Below the pieces are notes generated by a model, which saw only the letters and a list, made by a program, of their open reading frames with translations, was not told the DNA's origin and searched no databases. DNA of 64,000 nucleotides from Cololabis saira. Its lineage: Eukaryota; Chordata; Actinopteri; Beloniformes; Belonidae. This document shows, piece by piece, positions 11,256 through 23,654 of this stretch; position 1 is the stretch's first letter; every line of letters starts with the position of its first letter. The stretch lies in the NCBI RefSeq assembly GCF_033807715.1, contig NC_084601.1, forward strand, positions 1,271,001 to 1,335,000. Reading direction: 5' to 3'. The translations under genes were made by a program, and so were the position numbers.

Positions 11256-13130
11256 GGGCCCGAGCACCTTCAGTGCAAAGGCCCTATTGTATCTGTAGGA
11301 ATTTTTCTTTCTTTCTTTCTTTCTTCTGACGAAAGGAGGGCCTTTTTGCCCCCCTAAACGTGCCCAAAAAGTCACCAAATTTTGCATGCAAGTCAGGCCT
11401 GGCGAAAAATTTGATATTTAATGGTTTACATTAATGGGCGTGGCAAAATGGCTCAACAGCGCCCCCCGGAAAACTTTGTGCCTCAAGCCCCACAATACGG
11501 TTTGACGTACATGCACGAAAATCGCTACACACCTGTATCAGTACACAACTTAAAGAAAAGTCTCTTGGCGACATGGCCGAAACCGAACAGGAAGTCGGCC
11601 ATTTTGAATTAATCGTGTCACTTTGGCGCAATTTATGCCATTCCTTCGGCAGTTAATATGGCCCGAACCGTAATGTGCCCCCAAGTGTGTTATACATCAA
11701 AATGTGCGTCTCCATCCTGCGACAACACGCATTACTTTTCTCTTTCAAAAGCGTTACCGTGGCGACGCTAGACGCCAAAAAGCGCGCCCACCATTCATCT
11801 GATTCGTTCAGACAGAAAAAACTTTGCGCCTCAAGCCCCATAATACGGTTTGACGTACATGAACGAAAATCGGTACACACCTGTATCATGTCGCAACTAA
11901 AAGAAAAGTCTCTTGGCACCATGGCCGTAACCGAACAGGAAGTCGGCCATTTTGAACATTCTGAATTAATCACGTAATTTTGGAGCAATATATGCCATTC
12001 CTTCGAGACTTAATACGGCCCGAACCGTAACGTGCACCCAGGTGTGTTATACATCAAAATATGCGTCTCCATCCTGCGACTACGCGCATTACTTTTCTCT
12101 TTCAAAAGTGTTACCGTCGCGACGCTAGACGCCAAAAGCGCGCCCCACTTTCATCTGATTGGTCCATATTTGATAGTTCCCCAAAAGGCACCAAATTTGG
12201 CATGCAAGCCAGGCCTGGCGATAAATTTGATCTTTCATGGTTTGCATTAATGGGCGTGGCAAAATGGCTCAACAGCGCCCCCCGGAAAACTTTGTGCCTC
12301 AAGCCCCACAATACGGTTTGACGTACATGCACGAAAATCGGTACACACCTGTATCATGTCGCAACTTAAAGAAAAGTCTCTTGGCGCCATGGCCGAAACC
12401 GAACAGGATGTCGGCCATTTTAAATAAATTGTGTAATTTTGGCGCAATTTATGCCATTCCTTCGGCAATTAATACCGCCCAAACCGTAACGTGCACCCAG
12501 GTGTGTTATACATCAAAATGTGCGTCTCCACCCAGCGACTACATGCATTACTTTTCTCTTTCAAAAGTGTTACCGTGGCGACGCTAGACGCCAAAAAGTG
12601 CGCCCCCCTTCATCTGATTGGTCCATATTTGATAGTTCTCCAAAAGTCATCAAATTTTGCATGCAAGCCAGGCCTGGCAATAAATTTGATATTTCATGGT
12701 TTGCATTAATGGGCGTGGCAAAATGGCTCAACAGCGCCACCTGGAAAACTTTTCTCTGCCATAACTTTTGAATGGTATGACATAAAGAGTCGTGGGTGGT
12801 GTCATGGGACTCGGTATTGAGTCCTTGACCATAATTAGTGAAAATTAGCCCCACCCCTTCTTTTGATTGGTTGTCCCTATTTCCTGCTATAACTTTTGAA
12901 TGGTTTGACATAGAGAGTCGTGGGTGGTGTCATCAGACTCTGTATGGAGTCCTTGACCTTCATTGGCTTGAATTAGCCCCGCCCCTTCTTCTGATTGGTT
13001 GTCCCTTTTTTCTGCTATAACTTTTGAATGGTTTGACATAGGAAGTCGTGGGTGGTGTCATGTCTGATATGCTTATGGGGGGCGGTGGCCGTGAGTGCGA
13101 GGGCCCGTTCATTGCTGCTTGCAGCTTTAA
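11256..13130. mobile_element. GCTGCAAGCAG foldback repeat family, copy 2, nested
   Basis: It is reverse-oriented relative to copy 1: it starts GGGCCCGAGCACCTTCAG and ends GGGCCCGTTCATTGCTGC followed by TTGCAGCTTTAA. It sits inside the CAGTACT element: removing it rejoins sequence that is continuous in the sister copies. The interior is three to four tandem-like blocks, each holding GGGCGTGGCAAAATGGCTCA, AACTTTGTGCCTCAAG and GTGTGTTATACATCAAAATG, so it has grown by internal duplication. A short (TTTC)n run lies near 11310. Non-coding. Confidence 0.85.
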
Positions 13131-13364
13131 TTTATTGTTGTGTTTTGATGTATTTGATGTAAGCCCAGTGGATATTTAAAGCTTACAGAAGGCTGCATTT
13201 AACTGCTGCTATGTCATTCCTGCAGTATTTCTGCAGGTGTTTTGGTCACTGCTATTATTTGTAATATATTATATTATTTGTAATCAGCACAAATTATCTG
13301 TCCCCATATGATAAAATCCACCATCCCCCCTGATGTTTTTTTTTTTTTTACAACTGGAGTACTG
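13131..13364. mobile_element. CAGTACT hairpin element, copy 1, right part
   Basis: It continues the element broken at 11255, beginning TATTGTTGTGTTTTGATG, passing CACCATCCCCCCTGATG and ending CAACTGGAGTACTG. Its 14-bp terminal repeat pairs with the start at 10708. The flanking octamers (CAGACAAG and GACACGAG) match only partly, suggesting an older insertion. Confidence 0.8.
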
Positions 13365-15122
13365 GACACGAGTGTCCAGTAACTTGTAGAAGAGGAAGAC
13401 TTACATTATCATGTTTCAAAGTCTTATACATTGAATTTGTTCAATAGGAAAGAGAATCAGCCCCACCATATCAACCCCCCCAAAAAAAAAAAAAAAACAA
13501 GAAAGAAATCTGTCATAAATAAACTGTCTGCTACTGTGATTTTAAAAAAATGCCACTAACTTTAGATAAACCCACATGGATAGACCTGATCACCAGCATG
13601 CATTGCCCTGCAACCCCCCAGACGAAAACAGCCCACTAACTGATCCTGCTGCTCTGTATTCACGGCACCGGCCCGTCTCTACCTGGCTGTCCAGAGGCTT
13701 CTCGTAAACCACAACAGAGGTTTTGTCATTCCCAGAGCGACAGCCGACCCACACAGCAGAACCCAGTGAGGCTGTATAAGCTGCATTACCCTGATTAAAG
13801 CCGGGGGGGGGCAGAGACGGACATTTGTGCTTAGTGGCGTACTTGACTTGAGCTGAGTTTGTCTTTCAGCAACACTTGAACACAAAAAGCTGCATGGCCT
13901 CAGCAGTTCCAGCAGTAATGATGGAGAGGAAGAGGGTGAGGTTGAGGGCACCGCGGTGTGAAGACGGCAATCAATCCAGAGGAAATGAAAGAGATACGTT
14001 ATTAGTCTTTTTTCCCCCGCCCACCATACTAAAAACACTTTGATTTACAGACTTAATGCAGGTCAGAATCCTCCACCTGTCTTGTCATATTCAACCCCTG
14101 CCTCACATTTCCAGTATCACGTGCGTCCTGGAACATGTTCTTTGCTTCGTAGCTGAGCAAACCTGATTCAGTCAGCGGCTGCACGTCCTCAACTAAACTC
14201 ACTGAAGACCGTGAGAAATTTTTCAAAGAGCAGCAAACGTTAGGCCCAGAGTCCTGGGAGCTTAGCGAGCAGCTCGCTTCCAAGTCTACTACTTACCTTA
14301 ATTGCGTCCACCTGGCATTAAAATGAGGCGCTGTCAGTTGACTAGAATGAAAATGATCTGTTAAAAAAACGGGAGTGGAGTTCTGAAGGCAACTGAGCAG
14401 CGGAACTTAATTCCCCGTGGTGGATTTTCTCACTACATTTTGACTGAAACTTCAACCTGAACTTTAATGTGGATCAAATGTTTTCATCTTGTTTTTTTTT
14501 CTTTTGTCTTTCTGTTTTTCTGAATCCTTGGTGACGGTCAGCAGAAAGCACTTACGGCTGCGTCAAAGATTAGAGGAGTTCAAACTGCGTGACTCAGGTT
14601 ATGTCTGAGATGAGAACCTGTTTCTGTTACCAGGATACCAATAGCTGAAAATGAATTCTTTAAAGCTTTAAACATGAAAACCTATGTGTCCATTTGTCCG
14701 TTTTCCGTCAGCACAGAGATGCCCAGTCCTCCTGCCCCCGGTCCAACTCCTGCAGCTCCCTCAGGGAACACTGAGGCGTTCTAAAGCAAACCACAATACA
14801 CAAGCTACTGTTCTGTTCAGGACCTAGAATCTCTTGAAAGTTGTTACAGCGACTTCCTCATTTTCCACTGCAGCCACAAGAGGCTGAACTCAATTCAAGA
14901 GGAGCTATTTTAACGTCCCAAAACTGTTCCGGTTGTCTCCAGAACTTTACAAGGAGGGCTGAAGTGCACTCTGCCTGGATAATATATTCATGATCATTTC
15001 TTAATTCATTTAATATAGTTATATTAGATGTGCAACAATGATTCTTGCAAAGCCTAAATCTGTATATGAACAGGGATTTCATGATATTGGGACAATTTCA
15101 CTTTTTTCTCCATTCATTCATT
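13365..15122 (+). other. Intronic stretch, no gene recognised
   Basis: Apart from homopolymer runs (C then A at about 13477-13497, G at about 13803) no repeat family is evident. A minus-strand open frame of 119 codons (13679-14038) is Ser/Pro-rich with no family resemblance. A short stretch after TTCCGTCAG (about 14709) could be mistaken for an exon but closes quickly. Confidence 0.5.
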
Positions 15123-15917
<795 letters not shown>

Positions 15918-15933
15918 TGTGTATGTATGTATG

Positions 15934-15979
<46 letters not shown>

Positions 15980-16001
15980 CATACATACATACATACATAC
16001 A

Positions 16002-16033
<32 letters not shown>
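15918..16033. repeat. Compound (GTAT)n(TA)n(CATA)n microsatellite
   Basis: GTAT repeats, then about 35 bp of TA, then about 14 CATA units. It abuts the right end of the TIR element and reads as peptide repeats (YVCM) on the minus strand, which are not genes. Confidence 0.95.
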
Positions 16034-16034
<1 letters not shown>

Positions 16035-16866
16035 GGGAGTAAATTAATAAAAGCGTGTACGATCTGTGAGAGCACACCCTTTCATGTTTTTGCGTTTGTC
16101 TCACTGGATTGTTCGCTTTGCTACAATGTAAGCACATTTGCAACAACCTTGCTTCCACTCACACTGAGCTCAGGTGTTTTTCTAGTCTGTGTTGCTTCAA
16201 TTCAGCCTCTCATTTTCCGTCTTAATCAGCAGCAGGATGTGAGCACAGAGACGGAGAGCGTCCCATCACTCATCATCTTTACAAAACAAAAGCTCCTGCA
16301 TGAATTTGTTCCTCATCCCTGATACGTTGAAGGCAGAGCTACAGCTTGCTTTACTAGTTTAGCAGTGCAGCATTTCCAGCAACAGAGAGAGTCAAACAAA
16401 GCAGGTGGAATAATTAAAGTGCTTCTTAAGTTCATATCAAGATTTGTACTAATTGCGTCTTGATTAATTGTGTCATTTGTATTTTAGATCTAATTGAGAC
16501 CTGCGGGGATTATTCAATGACATCATAGCACAATAGTGGCTGTCAGTACTCATTCATTCATTCATTCATTTGTTTATTTGGAAGGGACAGATACAGAAAA
16601 CATAGACAGACATAAATGGATATCTGATGCCTGTATCATAGCGTTTATAGCGAATGCTAATTTGCAGAAGAATCAGAAGAAGAATCATCTTTATTGGCCA
16701 GGTTCAAACATTGTCCAACAAGGAATTTGACTCCGGTAATTTCGCTCTTTGGTGGTAAAATAAAATAAACAATAAAACAAATGTGGTATTTCTATGATTG
16801 CAACACTCGTCCCTAACAGGCCTCACATCACAATTAAAATAAAGGAGTTAGAAAAGTACACATACT
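16034..16866 (+). other. Intronic stretch with a short dispersed repeat
   Basis: No exon is seen. A (TTCA)n run is at about 16549-16570. The piece at about 16676-16740, with ATCTTTATTGGCCAGGTTC and CAAGGAATTTGACTC, resembles the 3' end of a common fish retroelement (recognised from memory, class uncertain). Confidence 0.45.
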
Positions 16867-17255
16867 TACGGACGAGTATTAGGGCCATGCAGGAGAAAAA
16901 ATATTTGAGAGGGGAATTTTTTTTTTTTATTGTGCACTTCGAGAAAAAAGTCGAAATGTCGAGAAAAAAGTCAAAATGTCGAGACTATGTTGAAATACAA
17001 TTTTTAGAAAAAAGTCGAAACGTCGACATTAATGTTGAAATACAATTTCAAGAATAAAGTCCAAATTTCGTGTATAAAGTCGGAATTTCGAGAATAAAGT
17101 TGAAATACATTTCGACTTTTTTTCTCGAAATTGTACTTCAACATTAATCTCAACATTTGGACTTTTTTCTCAAAGTGCATAATGAAAAAAAAAATCTTCC
17201 TCCTCTAAAATATTATTTTTATTTTTCTCCTGCCTGGCCCTGATACTCCTCCGTA
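16867..17255. mobile_element. Foldback element built from an inverted minisatellite
   Basis: Ends TACGGACGAGTATTAGGGCC and GGCCCTGATACTCCTCCGTA are inverted repeats that continue through CATGCAGGAGAAAAAATA. The interior starts with CGAGAAAAAAGTCGAAATG units (from 16929) and ends with the reverse complement of the same units (about 17108-17180), so the whole element can fold on itself. It shares this minisatellite with the hAT-like element at 1767-2245, but the ends are different. Confidence 0.8.
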
Positions 17256-19020
17256 CATGCTTGACATGCACTTACAAACATTAAAAACATACACAATACA
17301 AACATTAAAAACATACAAAATGACACACATAATAAGAGCTAGCTTTGCTTATCTCTCTTATGCACACACATCTCTACTGCTATAATTATTCCAGCCTATA
17401 GCTTAACTATCCTACCTACTCTCCGCACAGACTTTGTAAGTTTAACACGTTTCCCACAATGCTAATGCTACATGCTTTCACTGTGGAAAAACTCCAGACT
17501 GAATGTTTTGGTTTTTCTTTTTCCCACCACAAATATACAATAGGACTGACATCAGATACTTTATTCCCTAATGGTGTCTGAAGCATAACTTCCCGGTGAT
17601 GGGCAACTCGGCGTGAAGGACTCTGGATGTAATGAATGAGTGAGGTTTTAGCCCATTTGCAGCCGTATTCATCAGCGGTGCTTCACTAAAGTGGTCGTCG
17701 TTACTGTAATGACATTTTTTGGAAGGGGAACTATTCCTGTAATGACGTTTTTGCAGCAAATTGGGTATTTAATGCACTGAGAAGGAGGCCCCCATGGGTT
17801 CAGTTTAGCTTCTGTATGGGCATAAATTGGCTATTATATTGCAGTGTGGTTTTACTGGGCATTTTTTTCTATGTTGGATGAAAGTTAACATTGTGCAGAA
17901 TGAGTGATACAAATGCAAATTCTAATGTTTGTTGGAAGATATGAATGTTGTCTGTGACCTTTGCAGTACTTATGGCCGTGTTGTGGATCCAGTAAATTAG
18001 GTTCATTATGCTGTTGAGCTAAGAATGGCAGGTTTCAGAATGCATAGTTAAAATGTCCTTAAAGTTGATTTCAAAGGAAGTTGAGAATGAAAGACCATGT
18101 GTGGCTTTAATTTAATATCATCCCTTGGATCAAATAAGGTATTGTCTTTAAAAAAAAACCCTGCTCCAATATACAACCAACACTATACTGTATATTAAAA
18201 CCCCAAAAGAAAATATCTTCTCAAAAAAATCTATTTCACTCCAGATTGTTCTTAAATGAATGTAGCCAAGTATTCAATATTTTTCATTAAAAATTTTCAG
18301 AGACTGTAACCTCGTAAGGAGTTGTTGATGTTTGGATGTGAGCCCCATTCAAATGCAAAGTCAGTCCACTTTATTTAAAACAAAAGCAGGCAATATTGAT
18401 GTGATATCATTTCTAGAAAGCCATGAAAGCAAAATCACACACTGTCTTCTAAAAAACCTGGATGCATATTTGCACATGTTTTATGACTTTATCATTCGAG
18501 CATTCTTTATTATAAAATGATTCAATTACATTAGTAGGTTTACAAAGTACTGCAGCAGCTCACTGTAAAACCTGCAGGACAAATTAATTTAGTTCAGCAA
18601 CACTCTGAATTCAATACACTGCCAGGGCTTTCACCACTACACTTTCAAATAATATTCTACATGCTGCTGGACAGGAACATTTACACATGCACACGTACAC
18701 AGGAGCAACAGAGAGTTTAGGAGTATGTTTCCTGTAAGGCTGTGACCTTGTTCGGACCTTACATTAAAATTCTTCCTAAGAAATCTGGTCACAAGTGGCC
18801 AGCATTTAGCACGTTGGTACTAAAATGACACTAAAATGTGGACTCAAGTGCTTAAGTGTTCAGATCTGACTTCCCCTCACTTGCAAACATTAAGTCTGTC
18901 GTTATTTTTAATTGCCACAAGCAGAGCGGGTAATGAGTAGGCGTAACCTGGGGACAAAAAAGGGCAAGTAATGAGAAAAATATCCACCGCAAGTTTTTCT
19001 TGTTCCCAAACTTTATACAC
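17256..19020 (+). other. Intronic stretch, no gene recognised
   Basis: AT-rich and mostly unique in appearance. It contains tandem-like CAAACATTAAAAACATACA (about 17276-17318). No supported exon. Confidence 0.5.
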
Positions 19021-19842
19021 AATTAAAGCTGCAAGCAGCAATGAACGGGCCCTCACACTCATGGCCACTATAAAAAGTGCCTTTGCTGTTCACATAAAAC
19101 TCAACTTATCATAATAAGCATATCAGAAATGACACCACTCACGACTCTCTATGTCAAACCATTCAAAAGTTATGGCAGAAAATAGGGACTATCAAATATT
19201 GACCAATCAGATGAAGGGGCGGGGCTAATTCAGGCCAATGAAGGTCAAGTACTGAAAACCGCGTCCGATGACACCACCCACATGTCTTTATCACAACCCG
19301 TTCAAAATTTATGGCAGAGAAGAAGAGAAGAAGGGGTGGGCGCGCTTTTTGGCGTCTATCGTCGCCACGGTAACACTTTTGAAAGAAAAAAAAATGTGCA
19401 TCGTCACAGGATCGAGGATCAGGATCATTTTGATGTATAACACACCTGGGTGCACGTTACGGTTCGGGCTCTGAAGCGGCTGAAGAAATGTTATAAATTT
19501 CGCCAAAATTACACGATTCATTCAAAATGGCTGACTTCCTGTTCGGTTTCGGCCATGGCGCCAGGAGACTTTTCTTTAAGTTGCGACATGATACAGGTGT
19601 GTACCGATTTTCGTGCATGTACGTCAAACCGTATTGTGGGGTTTGAGGCACAAAGTTTTCTAGGGGGCGCTGTTGAGCCATTAGGCCACGGCCATTAATG
19701 GAAACCACTAAATATCACATTTTTCGCCAGGCCTGGCTTGTGTGCAAAAAGGCCCTCATTTCGTCAGAAAAATAAAAACGAGAAAAAAAATAAAAATTCC
19801 TACAATAGGGCTTTCACATTGTAAGTGCTCAGGCCCTAATAA
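19021..19842. mobile_element. GCTGCAAGCAG foldback repeat family, copy 3
   Basis: It starts AATTAAAGCTGCAAGCAGC and ends TAAGTGCTCAGGCCCTAAT, with family landmarks in order (CCATTCAAAAGTTATGGCAG, ACCAATCAGATGAAGGGGC, GTCGCCACGGTAACAC, GGGCGCTGTTGAGCCATT). Non-coding. Confidence 0.85.
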
Positions 19843-20144
19843 TAGTAGAGATCCAATGATAAAGGTCTGCCGTGTTCTGATTGCAAATTGTCTCCGACCA
19901 CTTTCAGATGCCTCCTGAGGTGATCAGACCAGAATCTGTCTTAGAATATCTTCACACCTTGCGTTAGCGCTAGCCGCTTGTGATTGCACTTCCTAGGACT
20001 TACTTTAATGCAAAATCCCAAAGGGGTCTGCATGTCCTCATCACAGCCAATCCAGGTTCAACTCCAAGACTTTTTGCTTTCATGTGTCCGTCACTTTTGT
20101 CGCTGACGCTTGCTCGCATCGCATGCAGTAGGACACGGTAAAGT
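19843..20144 (+). other. Short intronic stretch
   Basis: Nothing recognised between the foldback element and the palindromic MITE. Confidence 0.5.
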
Positions 20145-20226
20145 CTGATTTATGGTTCCGCGTTACACCAACGTGTACCCTACTCCGTAGGCTCTGCGTC
20201 GATTTAACGTAGAACCGTAATTCAGG
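20145..20226. mobile_element. Palindromic MITE, copy 2
   Basis: It starts CTGATTTATGGTTCCGCGTT and ends CGTAGAACCGTAATTCAG. It is shorter than copy 1 and lacks the 12-bp expansion. CCTACTCCGTAGG marks the palindrome centre. Confidence 0.8.
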
Positions 20227-20979
20227 CTTAACTCCGCCGGCCGGAGCTTCTGCCATTTTTTCGTAGCGGTGTATCGCGTCATTCAGGCAGCCAATCAGCA
20301 CAGTGGCTCATTATCATAGCCCCGCCCACTCAGAATCCTGCATAGATAATGAGGTAAGAGAATGGGAAGATAAAGACATGGCTCAGAGGCTGAATTTCTC
20401 ATTTATTTATCAAAAACAATCAAAAGCTTGTTTTTAAGACATTCGAGGTCTGTTTAAAATAGACATTAGATGCCATAATAGGTCCCCTTTAAGTTATATA
20501 TAGTTGAAACACTATAAGACAGTATAATTGAAAACCTTACCATTAAAGATACAAATTTACTCCACCGCAGAACTTTCATATGAAGCCGTACTCCAAAAAC
20601 AGAGAACTTTTTAAAATGGATATGTGGCATTTCAGAGGTAGCTCTTTTGGACCGACTGAGGTGAATCTGAGACTCACCTCGTTTCCTTTTACAATGCCTT
20701 TTATCTTTTTTGCCCCCTCATTCTCCCAGACTGACGAGGATCTAATGGAGTCCCTCTGACCTTCTTCATTTAACTGCAGCCTTTTTTCACTTAAGAATGC
20801 CGTTGGTGCTTTCGCAGAAGCAGACCTGAGATGCCTCTGGCCTGGCATTTTTGCTCCATCATCAACTCTGGCTGCTGAGGCGTCAGGCATGCAAACAGGA
20901 GAAGTAGCTGTTGTGAACATGTAGTTGTGGGTGGGTTTTTTAAGATTATTTTTTACTAATTTTTGGGATGGAATTTGTG
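20227..20979 (+). other. Intronic stretch with a probable DNA-element end
   Basis: The string ATGCCATAATAGGTCCCC followed by TTTAA near 20470-20492 is the terminal sequence of a common fish TTAA-target MITE (recognised from memory). The matching left end was not found. The rest is unassigned. Confidence 0.4.
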
Positions 20980-21033
20980 GGCCCTGGATAGCTCAGTGGG
21001 TTGAGCGGGTGCCATTTGTAGAGGCTGTAGTCC
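20980..21033 (+). mobile_element. tRNA-derived SINE head, truncated
   Basis: GGATAGCTCAGTGGGTTGAG carries an A-box-like promoter motif (TAGCTCAGTGGG) in the position seen in tRNA-derived fish SINEs, followed by AGAGGCTGTAGTCC. It is cut off by the (TA)n array, so no B box or tail remains. It is not a functional tRNA gene. Confidence 0.65.
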
Positions 21034-21069
21034 TATATATATATATATACATATATACATATATGTATA

Positions 21070-21137
<68 letters not shown>

Positions 21138-21195
21138 CATACATACATACATACATACATACATACATACATACATACATACATACATACATACA
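21034..21195. repeat. (TA)n(CATA)n microsatellite
   Basis: About 100 bp of TA with a few interruptions, then about 17 CATA units. Confidence 0.95.
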
Positions 21196-23184
21196 GGATA
21201 TTTCCAACTAAACTTTACCTTCATAGCCAGAAAGAACACAGCGCTGCACATCTGTGCATTCGTTTCACCATTATTAGGTTGTAATCTGCTGGGTAGTGAC
21301 TTAAAACATTATGAAGTTAGGAAAATAATAATAATAATTGTACATTATTCACTTATGCTGTCTAAGAGTGCCCAAGGCGCAGCACAAAATCACCCCAATT
21401 AAAAAGTAAATACATAAAAACAACAGGTTTTATTCATTATCATCTCTAACACAAGAAAAAAAAACTGGAATCATCCTCAGGGTGGGCATAGGTCCAAATT
21501 CAGTAAGCTTTGTAACAAAGCAAAGCTCTCTTAATATCATCAAACTTTCCCTGCCTATCTAAAATATATAAATGAAAAACTACAACTTACCTCAATACAC
21601 GAGCAGAAACAGGTGAAACATACAAATATTCAGTATGCTGGTCCACTTCCACAAACTCACAATACATGAGTTTATTATTTGTGTTTATCATTTGCAGCAT
21701 TAGCATGTAGGGTTGAACAACTAATGTCAGCAAAAACAATTAACAGAGTGAGGCATCTCCTCCTTTCCTGTCTCTGCTGGTACAGTAGTTGCACATGTGC
21801 AATAAAGTGCTATTTTAAATTCAGCGCCATGTTAAAAACATGGCGGTGGCCAATGTAACACCATGGCAGCTGGCAGTAAATTAAGAGATGTATTTCTGAA
21901 TGAGGTGTCCATCTTTCATGTCTTTCATTTATAATTAGCACATCATTTAACAACCTCTTGCAAACTTTAAAAGCTGAGAGCTAAATAAGAGCCATTTAAT
22001 AATTATGAGATTCATAATCTGATTAGTGAACTGATGGTTTCAACAGTGTGACTAATCAACTATCAGAATAGTGGTTAGTTGTAGCCGGTTATCGTGTACA
22101 GGTTGGAGGGAGATGAGCCTCACAGTCTGGCACCTGCACAGAAAAGCAACAGTCATAGCGATTAAAATTAAGTCATAATCCACATTTACTTCAATGTACA
22201 TGAAACATTTTATCCGATATTTAACTATTTATTCAATAGAAAACATGAAATAGTTGCACATTGTGTGCACTTAACATTTATAATTCACGTACACAATAGA
22301 TTCCAACATTACTTTGATAATGATCAGTGAAATTAAATAACGAATATCAACTCTCAAATGTATGTGACACACCGAATGTCACATCATTTTTCTCTTTGAA
22401 TTCGATGGAATTTTTTTTAAGTCTTGTATTTCTGCACTTGGTGTGAACTTTTTTCCCTGGAGTTCTGATGTCTTCTTCTGCAGTTTAACAACAAACGCTG
22501 TTCCTGCTGCGTTGTTTCTGCTCAGAAAGTCTTTATCTGTGTGTTAGCAGTCAGAGCCTCTCCACTCATCGCTCCATGACTGACAATATCCCAATTACAA
22601 TGTCTTTTCTCAACAAAATAGTTTGGTTATACTTTGAGTGTGTCTGATTTGCTTCCATGCATGAAAAGAACAAGAAAAGACCATGTGTGTCTGTGTCATA
22701 ATTGCTTGGTAATCTATTTTGCTTCTGCAACTGTGTGTTTGTGTGTGTTTGACAGAGAGAAAGCAACAGAGCCATCAAAGCATGTTTAAGTGTTTTTAAT
22801 GAGCTGGAGCTCTTACAAATGGGCTGAGTGTGTTGTGTGGTGGAAAGGCCGAGATGAGAGGTGTTATAAAGGAGCCAAAAGCTGTTGTATTGATTCTAAT
22901 TGTCTTCATCTTCTCTCTGCACTGAGCAAAATGAAAGCGGGAGTGTAAGCTTTGTCGCTGGTGGAATTCCAGAGGGCTGTTTGCTGCTAATGTGCATCCA
23001 GCAGCCTGCAGGAACAGCAGCAAGACTTTCAACTGAGTTAAAAAATATTCAACACTACTGTCACTTCTATTGTATACCAATAAGGCAGGTTAGATACTAT
23101 AGAAACAATAGCACCACCAATGAACAAAACCTTTAAACATGAAGTTTAGATGTTTTGCTCATCATTTCTATGTTGTCAGTTTTT
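21196..23184 (+). other. Intronic stretch, no gene recognised
   Basis: AT-rich. No repeat family or exon could be supported. The minus-strand frame at 22796-23080 has no recognisable features. Confidence 0.5.
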
Positions 23185-23320
23185 CAATTCAATTCAATTT
23201 TATTTATATAGCGTCTAATACAACAGATGTTGTCTCTAGACGCTTTCCAGAGACCCAGAACATAAACCCCCGAGCAATTATTACATAAAAAATGGCAGGT
23301 GAAAACTCCCTTAGTGGGAG
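23185..23320 (-). mobile_element. L2/CR1-type LINE 3' end, severely truncated
   Basis: On the minus strand it ends TATATAAATAAAATTGAATT followed by GAATT repeats, preceded by GTCTAGAGACAACATCTG and GCTCGGGGGTTTATG. The same 3' end closes the longer copy at 28547-29887 and the copy leaving the right edge of the window. Only about 135 bp remain. Confidence 0.85.
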
Positions 23321-23654
23321 TTTTTCATCCTTTTGTACAGAAGTTGAACCAGAAATGAGTATTTTCTACATGTTGCTCTGGAATTCTGTAATAGAATAGT
23401 GGCATGCCATGCATAGGGGGTGTGGATTAAAAAAAACTTTTTTTTTTTCTTTAAATTCACTTTCTGGAATAAAAAGAAATCATTGAATAAAACTGAACTC
23501 GATTGCTGTTATTTAAGTACAATTCAACTTGAACTGGCACCTCTCTTCCAGTAAAAAGGGAAGTAAATGTTTCCATATCAATAGAAAATGAAGACAGATA
23601 TAGAAAGTCAAGAAAGAAACTGTAAAAACATGAATGTGTTATCTCTGAACCCTC
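23321..23654 (+). other. Short intronic stretch
   Basis: Unassigned sequence between the LINE tail and the large minisatellite. Nothing coding is seen. Confidence 0.5.

Noticed and set aside
11421..12911. Several 60-110 codon frames on both strands, with similar ones at 8043, 19457 and 49720
   Set aside because: They recur because they lie in copies of the GCTGCAAGCAG foldback repeat. They overlap on opposite strands and have no conserved protein signature.
20980..21033. Possible tRNA gene
   Set aside because: Only an A-box-like head is present. There is no anticodon arm, B box or acceptor pairing, so a truncated SINE fits better.
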